NCBI GenBank assembly: GCA_947447625.1
Contig: CANFKS010000042.1
Coordinates: 1 to 34,015 of the forward strand
Length of the DNA stretch: 34,015 nt
DNA from: Rhodospirillales bacterium
GTDB lineage: Bacteria; Pseudomonadota; Alphaproteobacteria; Acetobacterales; Acetobacteraceae
Reading direction: 5' to 3'
This document shows, in pieces, positions 8,299-16,306 of the stretch. Numbering within the stretch: the stretch's first letter is position 1; every line of letters begins with the position of its first letter. The notes beneath the pieces are model-generated. The model saw nothing but the letters and a program-made list of their open reading frames with translations, ran no database searches and had not been told where the DNA came from. The position numbers and the translations under genes were made by a program.

Positions 8299-8316
8299 GT
8301 TCTGACCAGTCAGAAC
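8299..8316. repeat. Short palindrome downstream of the MetE-like gene
   Basis: GTTCTGA (8299-8305) and TCAGAAC (8310-8316) form a 7-bp stem with a 4-nt loop, 11 bp beyond the stop of the minus-strand MetE-like gene. There is no T-run, so it is a weak terminator at best; it could stabilise the 3' end of the long minus-strand transcript. The rest of 8205-8326 holds nothing I recognise. Confidence 0.4.
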
Positions 8317-8326
8317 ATCCACCACT

Positions 8327-9460
8327 CTATCCGTCGACGCGGCGCGACGCGATTGCCGCGCCGTGCGCCAGCGCGGCGAGCTTTGCCCAGGCGATGTCAG
8401 GATCGACAACTCCAAAGCCTGCGAACGTCGAGAACCCGCAATCAGTGCCGGCGATCACCCGATCAGCGCCGACGGCATCGATGTAGTGGCCCAGCCGTTG
8501 GGCCACGAGTTCGGGATGCTCGACGAAGTTCGTCGTCGAGTCGATGCAGCCGGGGATCAGTATAAGGTCATCGGGCAACTTGGCCTCGCTCCACACCGTC
8601 CATTCATGGGCATGGCGCGGGTTGGCCCCTTCGAACAACAGGGCGCCCGGCTTGGCCTTAAGCAATTCCGGCAGCACAGTCTTGAGCGCGACGTCGCGGG
8701 TATGTGGGCCTTCATAGTTGCCCCAGCAGATATGCAGGCGAACGCGATCGCGCGGCACATTCCGTAGCGCGCTGTTGAGGGCCTCGATATGGACCGCGAC
8801 ACGCTTGAGGAACCCGGCCTCGTCGAGATCCTTGTACATCATGTGCCGGCCAAGACCGAGATCGGGCGCATCGATCTGCAGGATCAGGCCGGACGCCACG
8901 ATCGCCTCGTACTCCGCGCGCATGCCCTCTGCGAGGGCGTGCAGATAATCGTCCAATGTGCGGTAGTAATCGGTCGGCTGGAACAGCGCGATCACGCCAG
9001 GGCTGGCCGAGTTCATGAAGCCCTCGGCATAGCCGGCCCCCGCCAATCCGGCCTTCATGGCGGCAATGTCCTTGTGTAACGGCTCCAGCGTTTTCACCGT
9101 GATCGGGCCGACGCACCGCGGGCGGCGGTATTGCGGGGTCCCGCCGGCCTTGGCAAGGCGTTCGCGGAAACGCGGGAAATCCTCCAGATCCCCCGGTGGA
9201 TCGCGCGGACTATCGCCCTCGAAGCCGGTCAGGCGGTCCTTGATGTAGGTGGCGTAGGAGATTTTGGAGGTCTCGCCATCGGAGGGAATATCGATCTCCG
9301 CCTGCTTCTGGCGCGCGACGATGGCGGCGGTCGCATCGCGCATGATCTGGTCGTAGTCGGTGGAGATGAAGGGCAGCCCCTTCTCGTGGCCAAACAGCAG
9401 GTCGGCCACGATGCCCGAGCGCGGCAGGGAGCCGACATGGGTGGTCCGGATCGTGGGCAT
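8327..9460 (-). CDS. MetE C-domain-like (cobalamin-independent methionine synthase II family) protein
   Basis: Soluble protein (377 aa) of the UROD/MetE-like barrel family. It opens with THVGSLPR (7-14), usual for this family. The zinc-site pattern of MetE is recognisable: H243-x-C245 in HICWGN, E278 in FEGAN, and C341 in GTDCGF. It is a stand-alone catalytic domain without the folate-binding N-terminal half, like many archaeal and catabolic paralogues. It is the last gene of the importer operon, 3 bp after the bicupin stop, and has no clear ribosome-binding site, so it is probably coupled. In this setting methyl transfer or thiol-assisted chemistry on an imported compound is more likely than methionine synthesis; that is inference. 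Confidence 0.85.
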   Translation of the reverse strand: MPTIRTTHVGSLPRSGIVADLLFGHEKGLPFISTDYDQIMRDATAAIVARQKQAEIDIPSDGETSKISYATYIKDRLTGFEGDSPRDPPGDLEDFPRFRERLAKAGGTPQYRRPRCVGPITVKTLEPLHKDIAAMKAGLAGAGYAEGFMNSASPGVIALFQPTDYYRTLDDYLHALAEGMRAEYEAIVASGLILQIDAPDLGLGRHMMYKDLDEAGFLKRVAVHIEALNSALRNVPRDRVRLHICWGNYEGPHTRDVALKTVLPELLKAKPGALLFEGANPRHAHEWTVWSEAKLPDDLILIPGCIDSTTNFVEHPELVAQRLGHYIDAVGADRVIAGTDCGFSTFAGFGVVDPDIAWAKLAALAHGAAIASRRVDG

Positions 9461-9463
9461 CGC

Positions 9464-10489
9464 TCAGGCCGCCTTCGGCTGGGAGAACACGACCGGCCCC
9501 GGCGCATCGCCGCCCCGCGTGATAAAGGCGGTGCAGCCGTCCGAGGACGTGGCTCGGAAACCGCGCGGCATTCCAATGGGCGTGGTGAACGTATCGCCCG
9601 CGCCCATCATCACGACACCCGAGGGCGTCGTGATTTCCAGCGTGCCGGTGTGGACGAAAACAACCTCCGCCTCCCAGCGACTGTGCAACGCGACGACGGC
9701 GCCGGTCCGCATCTTCAGGCAGCGCAGCGTGAAGCCGTGCGCCCACCAGCCGGCAATCGGGCCGCGCGCGAAGCCGTCGCCACTGGCGCGCGTGCCGATC
9801 ACCGCACATTCCTCAACGCCCGGACCGGCCAACGCCGAGGCGGGATTGCCCTTCAGATCGCGCAGCCGGACCACGCATTGCGCCATCTGCTCGGCGCTGG
9901 GCGAGACGATCTTGCGCATCGCCGCGGCATTCGGGGGTTTCTGGAGTTTGGCCCCTGGCGGGACGGTCTCGCCCTTGACCGTATCGATCAGCCGGCCGCC
10001 TTCAAGCAGAACCAGGCCGAAGCGCTTGGCGAGATCGAAGACCGGCGGGCTCCAGGTCACCTTCCCCGGGTCGTCGCCGCCGAGCAGGCCGAACAGGAAA
10101 TCAACGCTACGGCGGCTGCCCAGATTCTCGAAGCCGCGGAACATATGGGTCGGCAGCGAAATCACGTCGCCCGCGCGCAGTTCGATGCTGCCGTCCTCCC
10201 CCTCCGGCCCCCACATGAAGCGCCAGCGCCCGCTATGGGCGATGAACACTTCGGCGGTCCGGTGGCTGTGCTGCGAGTTCAGGCAGCCGCCGGGCTGGCG
10301 CGCAGCGCCGATGTTGAAGCCGTGCGGCTCGGGGATATGGACATGCTGTGCCGGGTTCTCCGACACGCCGGGGCCGATCAGGGTGAAGTTTTCCTTCGCC
10401 TCGGAGCCCGGCGAGCGCGTATCGATGAAGGCATTGCGGCAGGGGCGCAAATCGGCGTAGCGGATCAGGCGGTCTTCGAGCGCGGTCAT
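9464..10489 (-). CDS. Bicupin (two-cupin-domain) protein
   Basis: Soluble protein (341 aa) with two cupin-type beta-barrels. The first holds SQHSHRTAEVFIAHSGRW (about residues 72-89), with the GxxHxH-like metal-binding start, and the second motif RAGDVISLPTHMFRGFE. The second domain holds VVALHSRWEAEVVFVHTG and GAGDTFTTPIGMPRGFR. His/Glu placement suggests a metal site in at least one domain. Bicupins include dioxygenases, decarboxylases and sugar isomerases; I cannot choose. A TAGGAGAC ribosome-binding site precedes the ATG at 10489, 10 bp after the NTF2-like gene. It belongs to the operon 16156 to 8327. Confidence 0.85.
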   Translation of the reverse strand: MTALEDRLIRYADLRPCRNAFIDTRSPGSEAKENFTLIGPGVSENPAQHVHIPEPHGFNIGAARQPGGCLNSQHSHRTAEVFIAHSGRWRFMWGPEGEDGSIELRAGDVISLPTHMFRGFENLGSRRSVDFLFGLLGGDDPGKVTWSPPVFDLAKRFGLVLLEGGRLIDTVKGETVPPGAKLQKPPNAAAMRKIVSPSAEQMAQCVVRLRDLKGNPASALAGPGVEECAVIGTRASGDGFARGPIAGWWAHGFTLRCLKMRTGAVVALHSRWEAEVVFVHTGTLEITTPSGVVMMGAGDTFTTPIGMPRGFRATSSDGCTAFITRGGDAPGPVVFSQPKAA

Positions 10490-10499
10490 CGGTCGTCTC

Positions 10500-11501
10500 C
10501 TAACCGGTTTTCAGGATGATCTGTTTCCAGATCGCGGTCTCGTCGATCAGCACATATTCGCGCCGCAGTCCCCAGGGGCCGAATTCGGCGTGGCTGATGC
10601 CCATGACATGCACTTCGGCGCCACTCGGCGCGCCGAAGCTGCCCCAGCCATCATGCTTCCCCGTCAACGACCAGCGGACAGCCGCGCGCGGCGACAACTG
10701 CGGGTCGTCGCGGCCGATTTGGTGGTGGACGACGAAGTCGGCCGAGGGGAAGGACGCGCGCAGGCCGAGCCAGAACTGATCCGCCGCGGCCGGACCATGC
10801 GCGGTGATGCCGCCCGGCAGTTCAAGCTGGGCGGCACGATCATACGCGCGCGGGATGACGGCGAAATCAGCAGCCATGATGCCGGCCAGGATGGCGGCGT
10901 AGCGGCGTCCGGTCGGATGGTCGTTGCCAGTTCCATTGTAGCCGCCATCAACGTCGATCGCGGGGGTGAACGGGCGCACGCAGCGCTCAGGCCCGCCCTC
11001 GCGGGTGATCTGGTCGGCGGCGAAGGTCTTCGGGTCCCACCCCATCTGGCGGACGATCCCGCCCTGGTCGCGGATCAGCCACTCGTCGTAGATCACGTTC
11101 CCGCGTGCCGCGCAGTCCGCGATGATCCGATAGACCAGCCGCGTGCCGGTCGCCTTGCCATAGGCACCGTCGCGCGTGTGCGTCGCCGTCGAGAGCAGGC
11201 GGTGCGAGGACAGAAAACCGCCCTCCGCCGCCGGCGACCAGATGCAGTCCTCGCCCAGCAGCGTCCGATCGGGGAATTCGGCCAAGGTCGCCATGGTCGC
11301 GGCAATGACGTTCGTGTTGCCGATCAACAGCGATGACGGCGAGCGCACCGGCATGCTCGGCGCGTAGTAGTGATGCAGCGCGGCGATGGTGCGGTCTTCC
11401 CAGATCTCCTTGGTGATCCCGTAGATATAGGCGGGGGGGTCCTGCCATTTTGGATCGAAGCCGGTCATGGTCATGGGGGGGGTCTCCGCTGCAACTGTCA
11501 T
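10500..11501 (-). CDS. Tandem NTF2/SnoaL-like protein (copy 1)
   Basis: Soluble protein (333 aa) made of two NTF2/SnoaL-like cone domains in one chain; typical members have only one (about 130-150 aa). Domain 1 includes HTRDGAYGKATG (108-119), IIADC (126-130) and EWLIRD (140-145). Domain 2 ends in REYVLIDETAIWKQ, repeating the W/Y-x-x-x-D ending of domain 1. The domain 1 motifs recur almost exactly in the protein at 18391-19542, so they are paralogues. The ATG at 11501 has an AGGAGAG ribosome-binding site; ATGs at 11474 and 11468 are alternatives. SnoaL-type folds act as cyclases, isomerases or hydratases; the reaction here is unknown. Confidence 0.83.
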   Translation of the reverse strand: MTVAAETPPMTMTGFDPKWQDPPAYIYGITKEIWEDRTIAALHHYYAPSMPVRSPSSLLIGNTNVIAATMATLAEFPDRTLLGEDCIWSPAAEGGFLSSHRLLSTATHTRDGAYGKATGTRLVYRIIADCAARGNVIYDEWLIRDQGGIVRQMGWDPKTFAADQITREGGPERCVRPFTPAIDVDGGYNGTGNDHPTGRRYAAILAGIMAADFAVIPRAYDRAAQLELPGGITAHGPAAADQFWLGLRASFPSADFVVHHQIGRDDPQLSPRAAVRWSLTGKHDGWGSFGAPSGAEVHVMGISHAEFGPWGLRREYVLIDETAIWKQIILKTG

Positions 11502-11510
11502 GATGCTCTC

Positions 11511-12734
11511 CTATCCCTTGACCGCGCCTTGGGTGAGGCCTGCGACGAGCTGGCGCTGAAAGGCGACCACCAGCAGGAACAGCGGCGCGGTGATCGATAC
11601 CGCCGCCGCGATCGCCTCGATCTGGTCGGCGGCGCGGGTGTCGCGGTTGAGGAACTGGGTGATCGCGGGGACCATCGTCATCGATTGCGCATCGAGCAGC
11701 AGGGCCGTGACGAGGTAGTCGTTATAGGCGAGCAGAAACGAGAACAGCCCGGTGGTGATCACGCCCGGCCACATCACAGGCATGATGGCGCGGTAGAAGG
11801 CGCCGAAATGCGAGCAGCCATCGACGCGGGCGGCTTCGTCCAGCTCGGTCGGGATGTTCTGGAAGAACGAGCGCAGCATCCAGATGGTGAAGGGCTGGTT
11901 GATCGAGACGAGCACGATGATGATTGCCATCGGCTGGCCGTAGAGCAAAGGCGGGCTGTCCGCGAACAGTCTGAAAAACCAGCCGCTGGCTGGCGCATTC
12001 CACAGCGGCGCGAGCAGTTCGCGGGAATTCAGGAAGGCCGGGATGTAGCCCGCCGCCAGCACGGAATGCGGCAGGGCGCGAAACACCAGCGCGGCGAGCA
12101 GCAGCCAGAATGCCAGCCGGCTGCCGGAGCGTGCCAGACCATAGCCCGCAAGCGTGCCGACGCTGAGCGAAACCGTGACCACGCCGCAGGTCACCAGCAT
12201 CGAATTCGTAAAGTTCCGCGTGAAGCCGTGCTGCACCCAGACGGCGCGGTAATGGTCCAGCGTCATGCCGATCACCGGCGAGGCGAGCCACCCGGCCCCG
12301 GGAACCGCCGCCAGCGCCTGATTGGCGCGCAACGAGAGCGTCGGCAGCAGCCACAGCACAACGACGGCCCCCACGACGGCAGCAACGGCGCTCGCGAGGA
12401 GCCCGCCGATGACACGGCTCCCGCCGAGGGACAAAGACCCCACGACAGCACCGCGATACCGCCGTGCAAGCCAATACAGTCCAACACCGGTCGCGCCGGC
12501 AAGGCCGAAATCGAGCACCGAAAGCCCGCCGCTGGTCCGAAGCGTGACCGGGCCGGCGAGCACGACGAGCGGGTTGGACGACAGCGCATCCACCGGTGCG
12601 CGGAACGACATCACGGTGATCCACACCAGCGGGAACATCGCCACCACGCACCAGCCGACCAGGAACACCGCCACCACGGCCTTGAGGCCGAAGGACAGGC
12701 GCAGCGCTGCGGGGCCTTCCGGTTGCATGCTCAT
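11511..12734 (-). CDS. CUT1 ABC transporter permease (MalG-like) with extra membrane insert
   Basis: Inner-membrane permease (407 aa) of a carbohydrate importer. The MalG-type EAA loop DEAARVDGCSHFGAFYRAIM is at 299-318 and the family C-terminus GLTQGAVKG at 399-407. MalG-like proteins are usually 270-300 aa. The excess lies mainly at residues 55-155, between TM1 (17-43) and the start of the conserved core (NFTNSML, 174-180), and includes two extra hydrophobic segments (about 72-90 and 109-131). A smaller insertion is seen near 235-265. Start ATG 12734 overlaps the upstream permease stop (ATGA); the longer open frame to 12884 is a shadow of that gene. Confidence 0.92.
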   Translation of the reverse strand: MSMQPEGPAALRLSFGLKAVVAVFLVGWCVVAMFPLVWITVMSFRAPVDALSSNPLVVLAGPVTLRTSGGLSVLDFGLAGATGVGLYWLARRYRGAVVGSLSLGGSRVIGGLLASAVAAVVGAVVVLWLLPTLSLRANQALAAVPGAGWLASPVIGMTLDHYRAVWVQHGFTRNFTNSMLVTCGVVTVSLSVGTLAGYGLARSGSRLAFWLLLAALVFRALPHSVLAAGYIPAFLNSRELLAPLWNAPASGWFFRLFADSPPLLYGQPMAIIIVLVSINQPFTIWMLRSFFQNIPTELDEAARVDGCSHFGAFYRAIMPVMWPGVITTGLFSFLLAYNDYLVTALLLDAQSMTMVPAITQFLNRDTRAADQIEAIAAAVSITAPLFLLVVAFQRQLVAGLTQGAVKG

Positions 12735-13759
12735 CCGCGGGGCTTGTGGTCGCGCCAAACGCGGACCACCAGGGGGATCAACAGGATCACGATGCCGATC
12801 ATGGTCAGCATCGATGAGGCGGACGCTCGGGTGATCGAGCGGTTGCCGGTCTCGTCGGGCATCAGGAAGCTGAATGTCAGCCACTGCAACGATATCCGGT
12901 GCGCCTGGCTGGTGAAGCCCACGACCTCCTCGAACACCCGGTAGGCATCCATCAGATGGATCAATGCGACGAAGACCACGAGCGGCATCAGATGCGGAAT
13001 GACGACGTAGCGCAGCCGGGCGAAGCGGGAGGCGCCGTCGATAATCGCCGATTCCATCGCGTCCCGATCGAGCGTCTGCAAGCCGGCATAGAAGATGATG
13101 AAGGCGAAGGGCGCGACATGCCAGACACGATAGAGCAGCATCAGGATTTCAATCGTCCAGCCCTGGGCGAACAGGGAAATGTCGCTCTGGAGCAACAATC
13201 GCAGCCCTGCGGTGAGGATACCATCGCCCACGAACAGCCAGCGGATCGCCAGCGCGCCGATCACGGGGGTGACGATGAACGGCAACAGGGAAACAAACAC
13301 CAGCGGTCCGCGGACTGCGCGCAGCGAGCTGTTCACCGCCAGCGCGATCACCAGCCCCAACCCGATCACGAGCGGCAGGGTCAGCACCGTGAAGGTCAGA
13401 GTGAAGCGCAGCGCGCGCCAGAAATCGATCGCCATGACCACATCGTAGCCGCCGCCGCCGGGGGCGAATGCGCCGGCCAACTGGTCGAGCCGCAGCACCA
13501 GGCGGTAGGCATCCAAGCCCGAGAACACCGTCTCCGACATCTGCTTGCCGGACGGATCGAGCTTCACCTGGGAGCGCATGGTCGTCGTGCAGGTCTGTGC
13601 CAGAAAGCCCGGCGTGCAGGTTTCCACGCTGATCTGTTCGCGCACCAGCGTGGTCGCATACAGGCTCTGCACGGCCACCAGGACCAGCGGCAAGGCGATG
13701 AACACGAGCATCAGCACCGCCGAGGGTGCGACGAACAGCGCGAGGGTGCGGGGCTTCAT
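12731..13759 (-). CDS. CUT1 ABC transporter permease (MalF/UgpA-like)
   Basis: Inner-membrane permease (342 aa) of the carbohydrate importer. TM1 lies at about residues 8-32, followed by an unusually long periplasmic loop with two cysteines (ETCTPGFLAQTC, about 46-57). The EAA-type loop ESAIIDGASRFARLRYVVIP is in the C-terminal half. It is larger than a standard UgpA (about 295 aa) because of the loop before TM2. It overlaps the next gene by 4 bp and follows the binding-protein gene after a 70-bp gap containing a strong hairpin. With its partner it forms the membrane channel. Confidence 0.92.
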   Translation of the reverse strand: MKPRTLALFVAPSAVLMLVFIALPLVLVAVQSLYATTLVREQISVETCTPGFLAQTCTTTMRSQVKLDPSGKQMSETVFSGLDAYRLVLRLDQLAGAFAPGGGGYDVVMAIDFWRALRFTLTFTVLTLPLVIGLGLVIALAVNSSLRAVRGPLVFVSLLPFIVTPVIGALAIRWLFVGDGILTAGLRLLLQSDISLFAQGWTIEILMLLYRVWHVAPFAFIIFYAGLQTLDRDAMESAIIDGASRFARLRYVVIPHLMPLVVFVALIHLMDAYRVFEEVVGFTSQAHRISLQWLTFSFLMPDETGNRSITRASASSMLTMIGIVILLIPLVVRVWRDHKPRG

Positions 13760-13773
13760 GCGGGCTTCAGCAT

Positions 13774-13795
13774 CTGATGGCTGGCTGATGGCTGG
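13774..13795. repeat. 11-bp tandem duplication
   Basis: CTGATGGCTGG occurs twice in direct tandem (13774-13784 and 13785-13795), just upstream of the MalF-like start on the minus strand. It abuts the hairpin at 13794-13819. It probably arose by slippage; no function is evident. Confidence 0.8.
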
Positions 13796-13819
13796 CGCCG
13801 GACCGCAGGGTCCGGCGCC
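13794..13819 (-). promoter_or_regulatory. Intercistronic hairpin between binding protein and permeases
   Basis: An 11-bp perfect GC-rich stem (13794-13804 with 13809-13819) and a GCAG loop lie 10 bp beyond the binding-protein stop. No T-run follows on the minus strand, so it is not a complete terminator. In ABC operons such hairpins often protect the binding-protein mRNA or attenuate the permeases, giving an excess of binding protein. That role is inferred from position and stem strength. Confidence 0.65.
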
Positions 13820-13829
13820 CCTCCTTTGC

Positions 13830-15056
13830 CTACTTCACCAGCCCTTGCTCCTTGGCACGCAGCAGATAGTTCGCCTCCATGTCGATCAGCGTCTTCTCGG
13901 CGGTCTTCTTGCCGGTCATGAAGTCTGCCACGCTCTCGCCGGCGGCGGCCGAGACGAGGCCCATGGCGCTGGTCGAGGGGTAGTTGGGCGCGCCGGCCAT
14001 GGCGGAGGCGATCGCACCCACAGCCGACCGGCCGGGGGTGTAGCCCTTGATCAGCCAGACCGCGGTGTTGTTGTTGGCCTTCACCATCTCCTCGTCGATG
14101 CCCTCCATGGCGACGCGGAAGGCGGCCTCGGCCTCCGCATCGGTGATGTTCTTGGCGATCACAAAGCCGTCCCACCACAGCGTCGTCGCGGGCTTGCCGC
14201 CCTTCATCGCAGCGGGTGCCGCGGCCATGACGACCTTGCCGACGACCTGGCTTTCCGCAGCGCTCTCCAGCGAGCCGGCGCGCGAGGCCCAGAGATTGGA
14301 CATCGCAATCTTGCTTTGCTGGAACTGGCGGGCAACGAAGGTCGATTCCGAGGTGAGGAATTCCGGGTCCATATAGGCGCTGATCGCCTTCATCATGGTC
14401 AGCGCCTTCACGCCCGCTTCGGTATTGAACGAGGGCGTGTTGTCGGCCTTCACGGGAACCCCGCCGAAGCCGAGGAACATGTTGATGAATTCCTGGCTGA
14501 TGTCGAAGCCAGGCTTCATGGTGGCGCCGAGCGGATACTGCACCTTGCCCGACGCCTTGATCCTGGCCGAGGCATCAAGCACTTCGTCCCATGTCGTCGG
14601 CACGGGGATGGCAAGTTCCTTCAGAAGGTCTTCGCGATACATGAAGTGTTGGGTGTTCACCATCATCGCGACGGCCATGATCTTGCCGTCGACGCGGATC
14701 AACTGGTTTGGCGTAAGCTGCTGGCCGTACTTGGCCACCAGATCGTCGAGCGGGCGGATCGTGCCGGCATTCAGCAGCGGCACGATGGTGTTATTCGCCA
14801 CGCCGCCAATCTGATACAGAGCGGGATTGGCGGCAAACGCGGTCGGTTGCTTGCGGCGAAATTCCTGGTCGAGTTCAGACTGGACATTGCCACATTCTGC
14901 CCACGCGGCAGTAACCGCTTTCCAGGCGTCGAAGCCGGCCGACAGCGTTTTCAGCGCGACCGTGTTGCGATAGGCGCAGGCGGCGCTGGCCTGTCCCGTG
15001 ATACCGGTGGCAATGCCGGTGGTGAGGAGCGTGGCGAGAAGCAGTCGCTGAAGCAT
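13830..15056 (-). CDS. Family-1 (carbohydrate) extracellular solute-binding protein
   Basis: Periplasmic binding protein (408 aa) of the CUT1 importer. Residues 1-26 are a Sec signal peptide ending QASA. The mature part shows MalE/UgpB-like features: the LDQEFRRKQPTAF region, DLVAKYGQQL, VNTQHFMYREDLLKE with VPTTWDEVLDAS, and GKKTAEKTL near the C-terminus. ATG 15056 has an AGGGAGAG ribosome-binding site and follows the ATPase gene by 35 bp. Neighbouring NTF2-like, cupin and MetE-like genes suggest the ligand is a glycoside or modified sugar rather than a common sugar, but nothing in the sequence names it. Confidence 0.9.
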   Translation of the reverse strand: MLQRLLLATLLTTGIATGITGQASAACAYRNTVALKTLSAGFDAWKAVTAAWAECGNVQSELDQEFRRKQPTAFAANPALYQIGGVANNTIVPLLNAGTIRPLDDLVAKYGQQLTPNQLIRVDGKIMAVAMMVNTQHFMYREDLLKELAIPVPTTWDEVLDASARIKASGKVQYPLGATMKPGFDISQEFINMFLGFGGVPVKADNTPSFNTEAGVKALTMMKAISAYMDPEFLTSESTFVARQFQQSKIAMSNLWASRAGSLESAAESQVVGKVVMAAAPAAMKGGKPATTLWWDGFVIAKNITDAEAEAAFRVAMEGIDEEMVKANNNTAVWLIKGYTPGRSAVGAIASAMAGAPNYPSTSAMGLVSAAAGESVADFMTGKKTAEKTLIDMEANYLLRAKEQGLVK

Positions 15057-15091
15057 GGTGGCTCTCCCTTGTGGTGAGATGGAGTGGGGTA

Positions 15092-16156
15092 TCAGTCGAT
15101 GGCCGATGGGAGCCGCTCGCCCGTTACGAGGTCAAACAGGTGGCAGGCCGCTGCAGGTACCGCGAAGGCAATCGGCGCGCCGATGATACCGCGGAACAGT
15201 TTTGGCGTCTTTAAGGTGACCATGGCCGCGCCCAACCTGACAGTCACCAACGTGACGTCGCCGAGCAGTTCGACGGTGAAGATGGGCGCTGCCACTGATG
15301 CGTCGGCGGGCGCTGAAAGTGTTGCGTCCTCGGCTCGGAAGCCAAGCACGATCGGGCCGATGGCGTGTTGCGTCAGTCCGGCGATGGATACGCCCGGCGC
15401 CGTGAACACGCCACCAGCGATGGCGCCTTCTATAAGATTCATCGCCGGTGAGCCGATGAAGCCGGCCACGAACAGATTGGCCGGGCGGTCGTAGATCTCG
15501 ATGGGCGCACCGACCTGCTGGATGGCGCCGCGATCCATCACCACCACGCGGTCGGCCAAGGTCATGGCTTCTATTTGGTCGTGGGTAACGTAGACAGTCG
15601 TGACCTGAAGCTCGTGTTGCAGGTTCTTGATCTGCGCCCGCGTGGAAACGCGCAACTTGGCGTCGAGATTGGACAACGGTTCATCCATCAGAAACACCGC
15701 CGGCTCGCGAACAATTGCGCGCGCCAGGGCCACGCGCTGGCGCTGGCCGCCCGACAACTCGCGCGGCCGACGGGCGAGCAGGTCGCCGAGTTCAACCATA
15801 CCGGCAGCCCTGCGCACCCGAGCGTCATGGGTGGCGCGATCGACGCGGCGCACTTTCAGCGGGAAGCGGATATTCTCGTAGACAGACAGGTTCGGATAGA
15901 GGCCGTAGTTCTGGAACACCATCGCGACATCCCGGTCTTTCGGCTCAAGTGCGTTGACAACGCGCCCGCCGATCAGGATTTCGCCTTCCGACGGATCTTC
16001 GAGGCCGGCGATCATACGCATCGTTGTCGTCTTGCCGCAGCCGGAGGGGCCGAGGAAGACGATGAACTCGCGGTCGGCTATCTCGAGGTCAACCGCGCGC
16101 ACCGCGACGAACGAACCCCATCGCTTGGTTACGCCGCGCAGCGTCACCTGGACCAT
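15092..16156 (-). CDS. MalK/UgpC-like sugar ABC transporter ATPase
   Basis: Cytoplasmic ATPase (354 aa) with Walker A GPSGCGKT (36-43), Q-loop VFQNYGLYP (80-88), signature LSGGQRQR (134-141), Walker B VFLMDEP (154-160), and a C-terminal TOBE-type regulatory domain from about residue 235. The open frame extends upstream to 17311, but everything before ATG 16156 is antisense to the NTF2-like gene at 16307-17335. It is first in the seven-gene minus-strand operon 16156 to 8327. It is the only sugar-type ATPase in the window, while another CUT1 system at 27138-30148 has none, so it may serve both. Confidence 0.95.
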   Translation of the reverse strand: MVQVTLRGVTKRWGSFVAVRAVDLEIADREFIVFLGPSGCGKTTTMRMIAGLEDPSEGEILIGGRVVNALEPKDRDVAMVFQNYGLYPNLSVYENIRFPLKVRRVDRATHDARVRRAAGMVELGDLLARRPRELSGGQRQRVALARAIVREPAVFLMDEPLSNLDAKLRVSTRAQIKNLQHELQVTTVYVTHDQIEAMTLADRVVVMDRGAIQQVGAPIEIYDRPANLFVAGFIGSPAMNLIEGAIAGGVFTAPGVSIAGLTQHAIGPIVLGFRAEDATLSAPADASVAAPIFTVELLGDVTLVTVRLGAAMVTLKTPKLFRGIIGAPIAFAVPAAACHLFDLVTGERLPSAID

Positions 16157-16306
16157 GCGGCACGATCCCCCCTTTAAGCGGTCTGCCAACGGCAGAATCA
16201 AGTCCGCGTCCGGCACAATACCAGAGCATAGTCCTTTACGTTGACAGACGCCGACTACGTATGCAAGACGCCTTTCAGCTGTATTTGCTCGAAAGGAGCG
16301 ACGAAA
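16157..16306. promoter_or_regulatory. Divergent promoter region with candidate operator
   Basis: This 150-bp gap separates the minus-strand importer operon from the plus-strand NTF2-like gene. A 15-bp palindrome, TCTGCCAACGGCAGA (16182-16196), lies 26-40 bp upstream of the ATPase start and is a candidate repressor site. Its odd centre is not the classic even, CG-centred LacI-family operator, so this is tentative. TTGACA at 16241-16246 could be a plus-strand -35, but no good -10 follows at the usual spacing. A strong ribosome-binding site (AAAGGAG, about 16291-16297) precedes ATG 16307. Confidence 0.5.

Noticed and set aside
9131-10519. Plus-strand frame of 462 codons
   Set aside because: It is antisense to the bicupin and MetE-like genes, which have recognisable motifs and good gene spacing.
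11370-12944. Plus-strand frame of 524 codons rich in R, H, Q, D and G
   Set aside because: It is antisense to the MalG-like permease and has the skewed composition typical of shadow frames in GC-rich DNA.
13545-15077. Plus-strand frame of 510 codons
   Set aside because: It is antisense to the family-1 binding protein; no domain or ribosome-binding site.
16241-16306. TTG start at 16241 giving the NTF2-like protein a Cys-rich 22-residue leader
   Set aside because: ATG 16307 has a strong GGAG site at the right distance and gives the conserved N-terminus.
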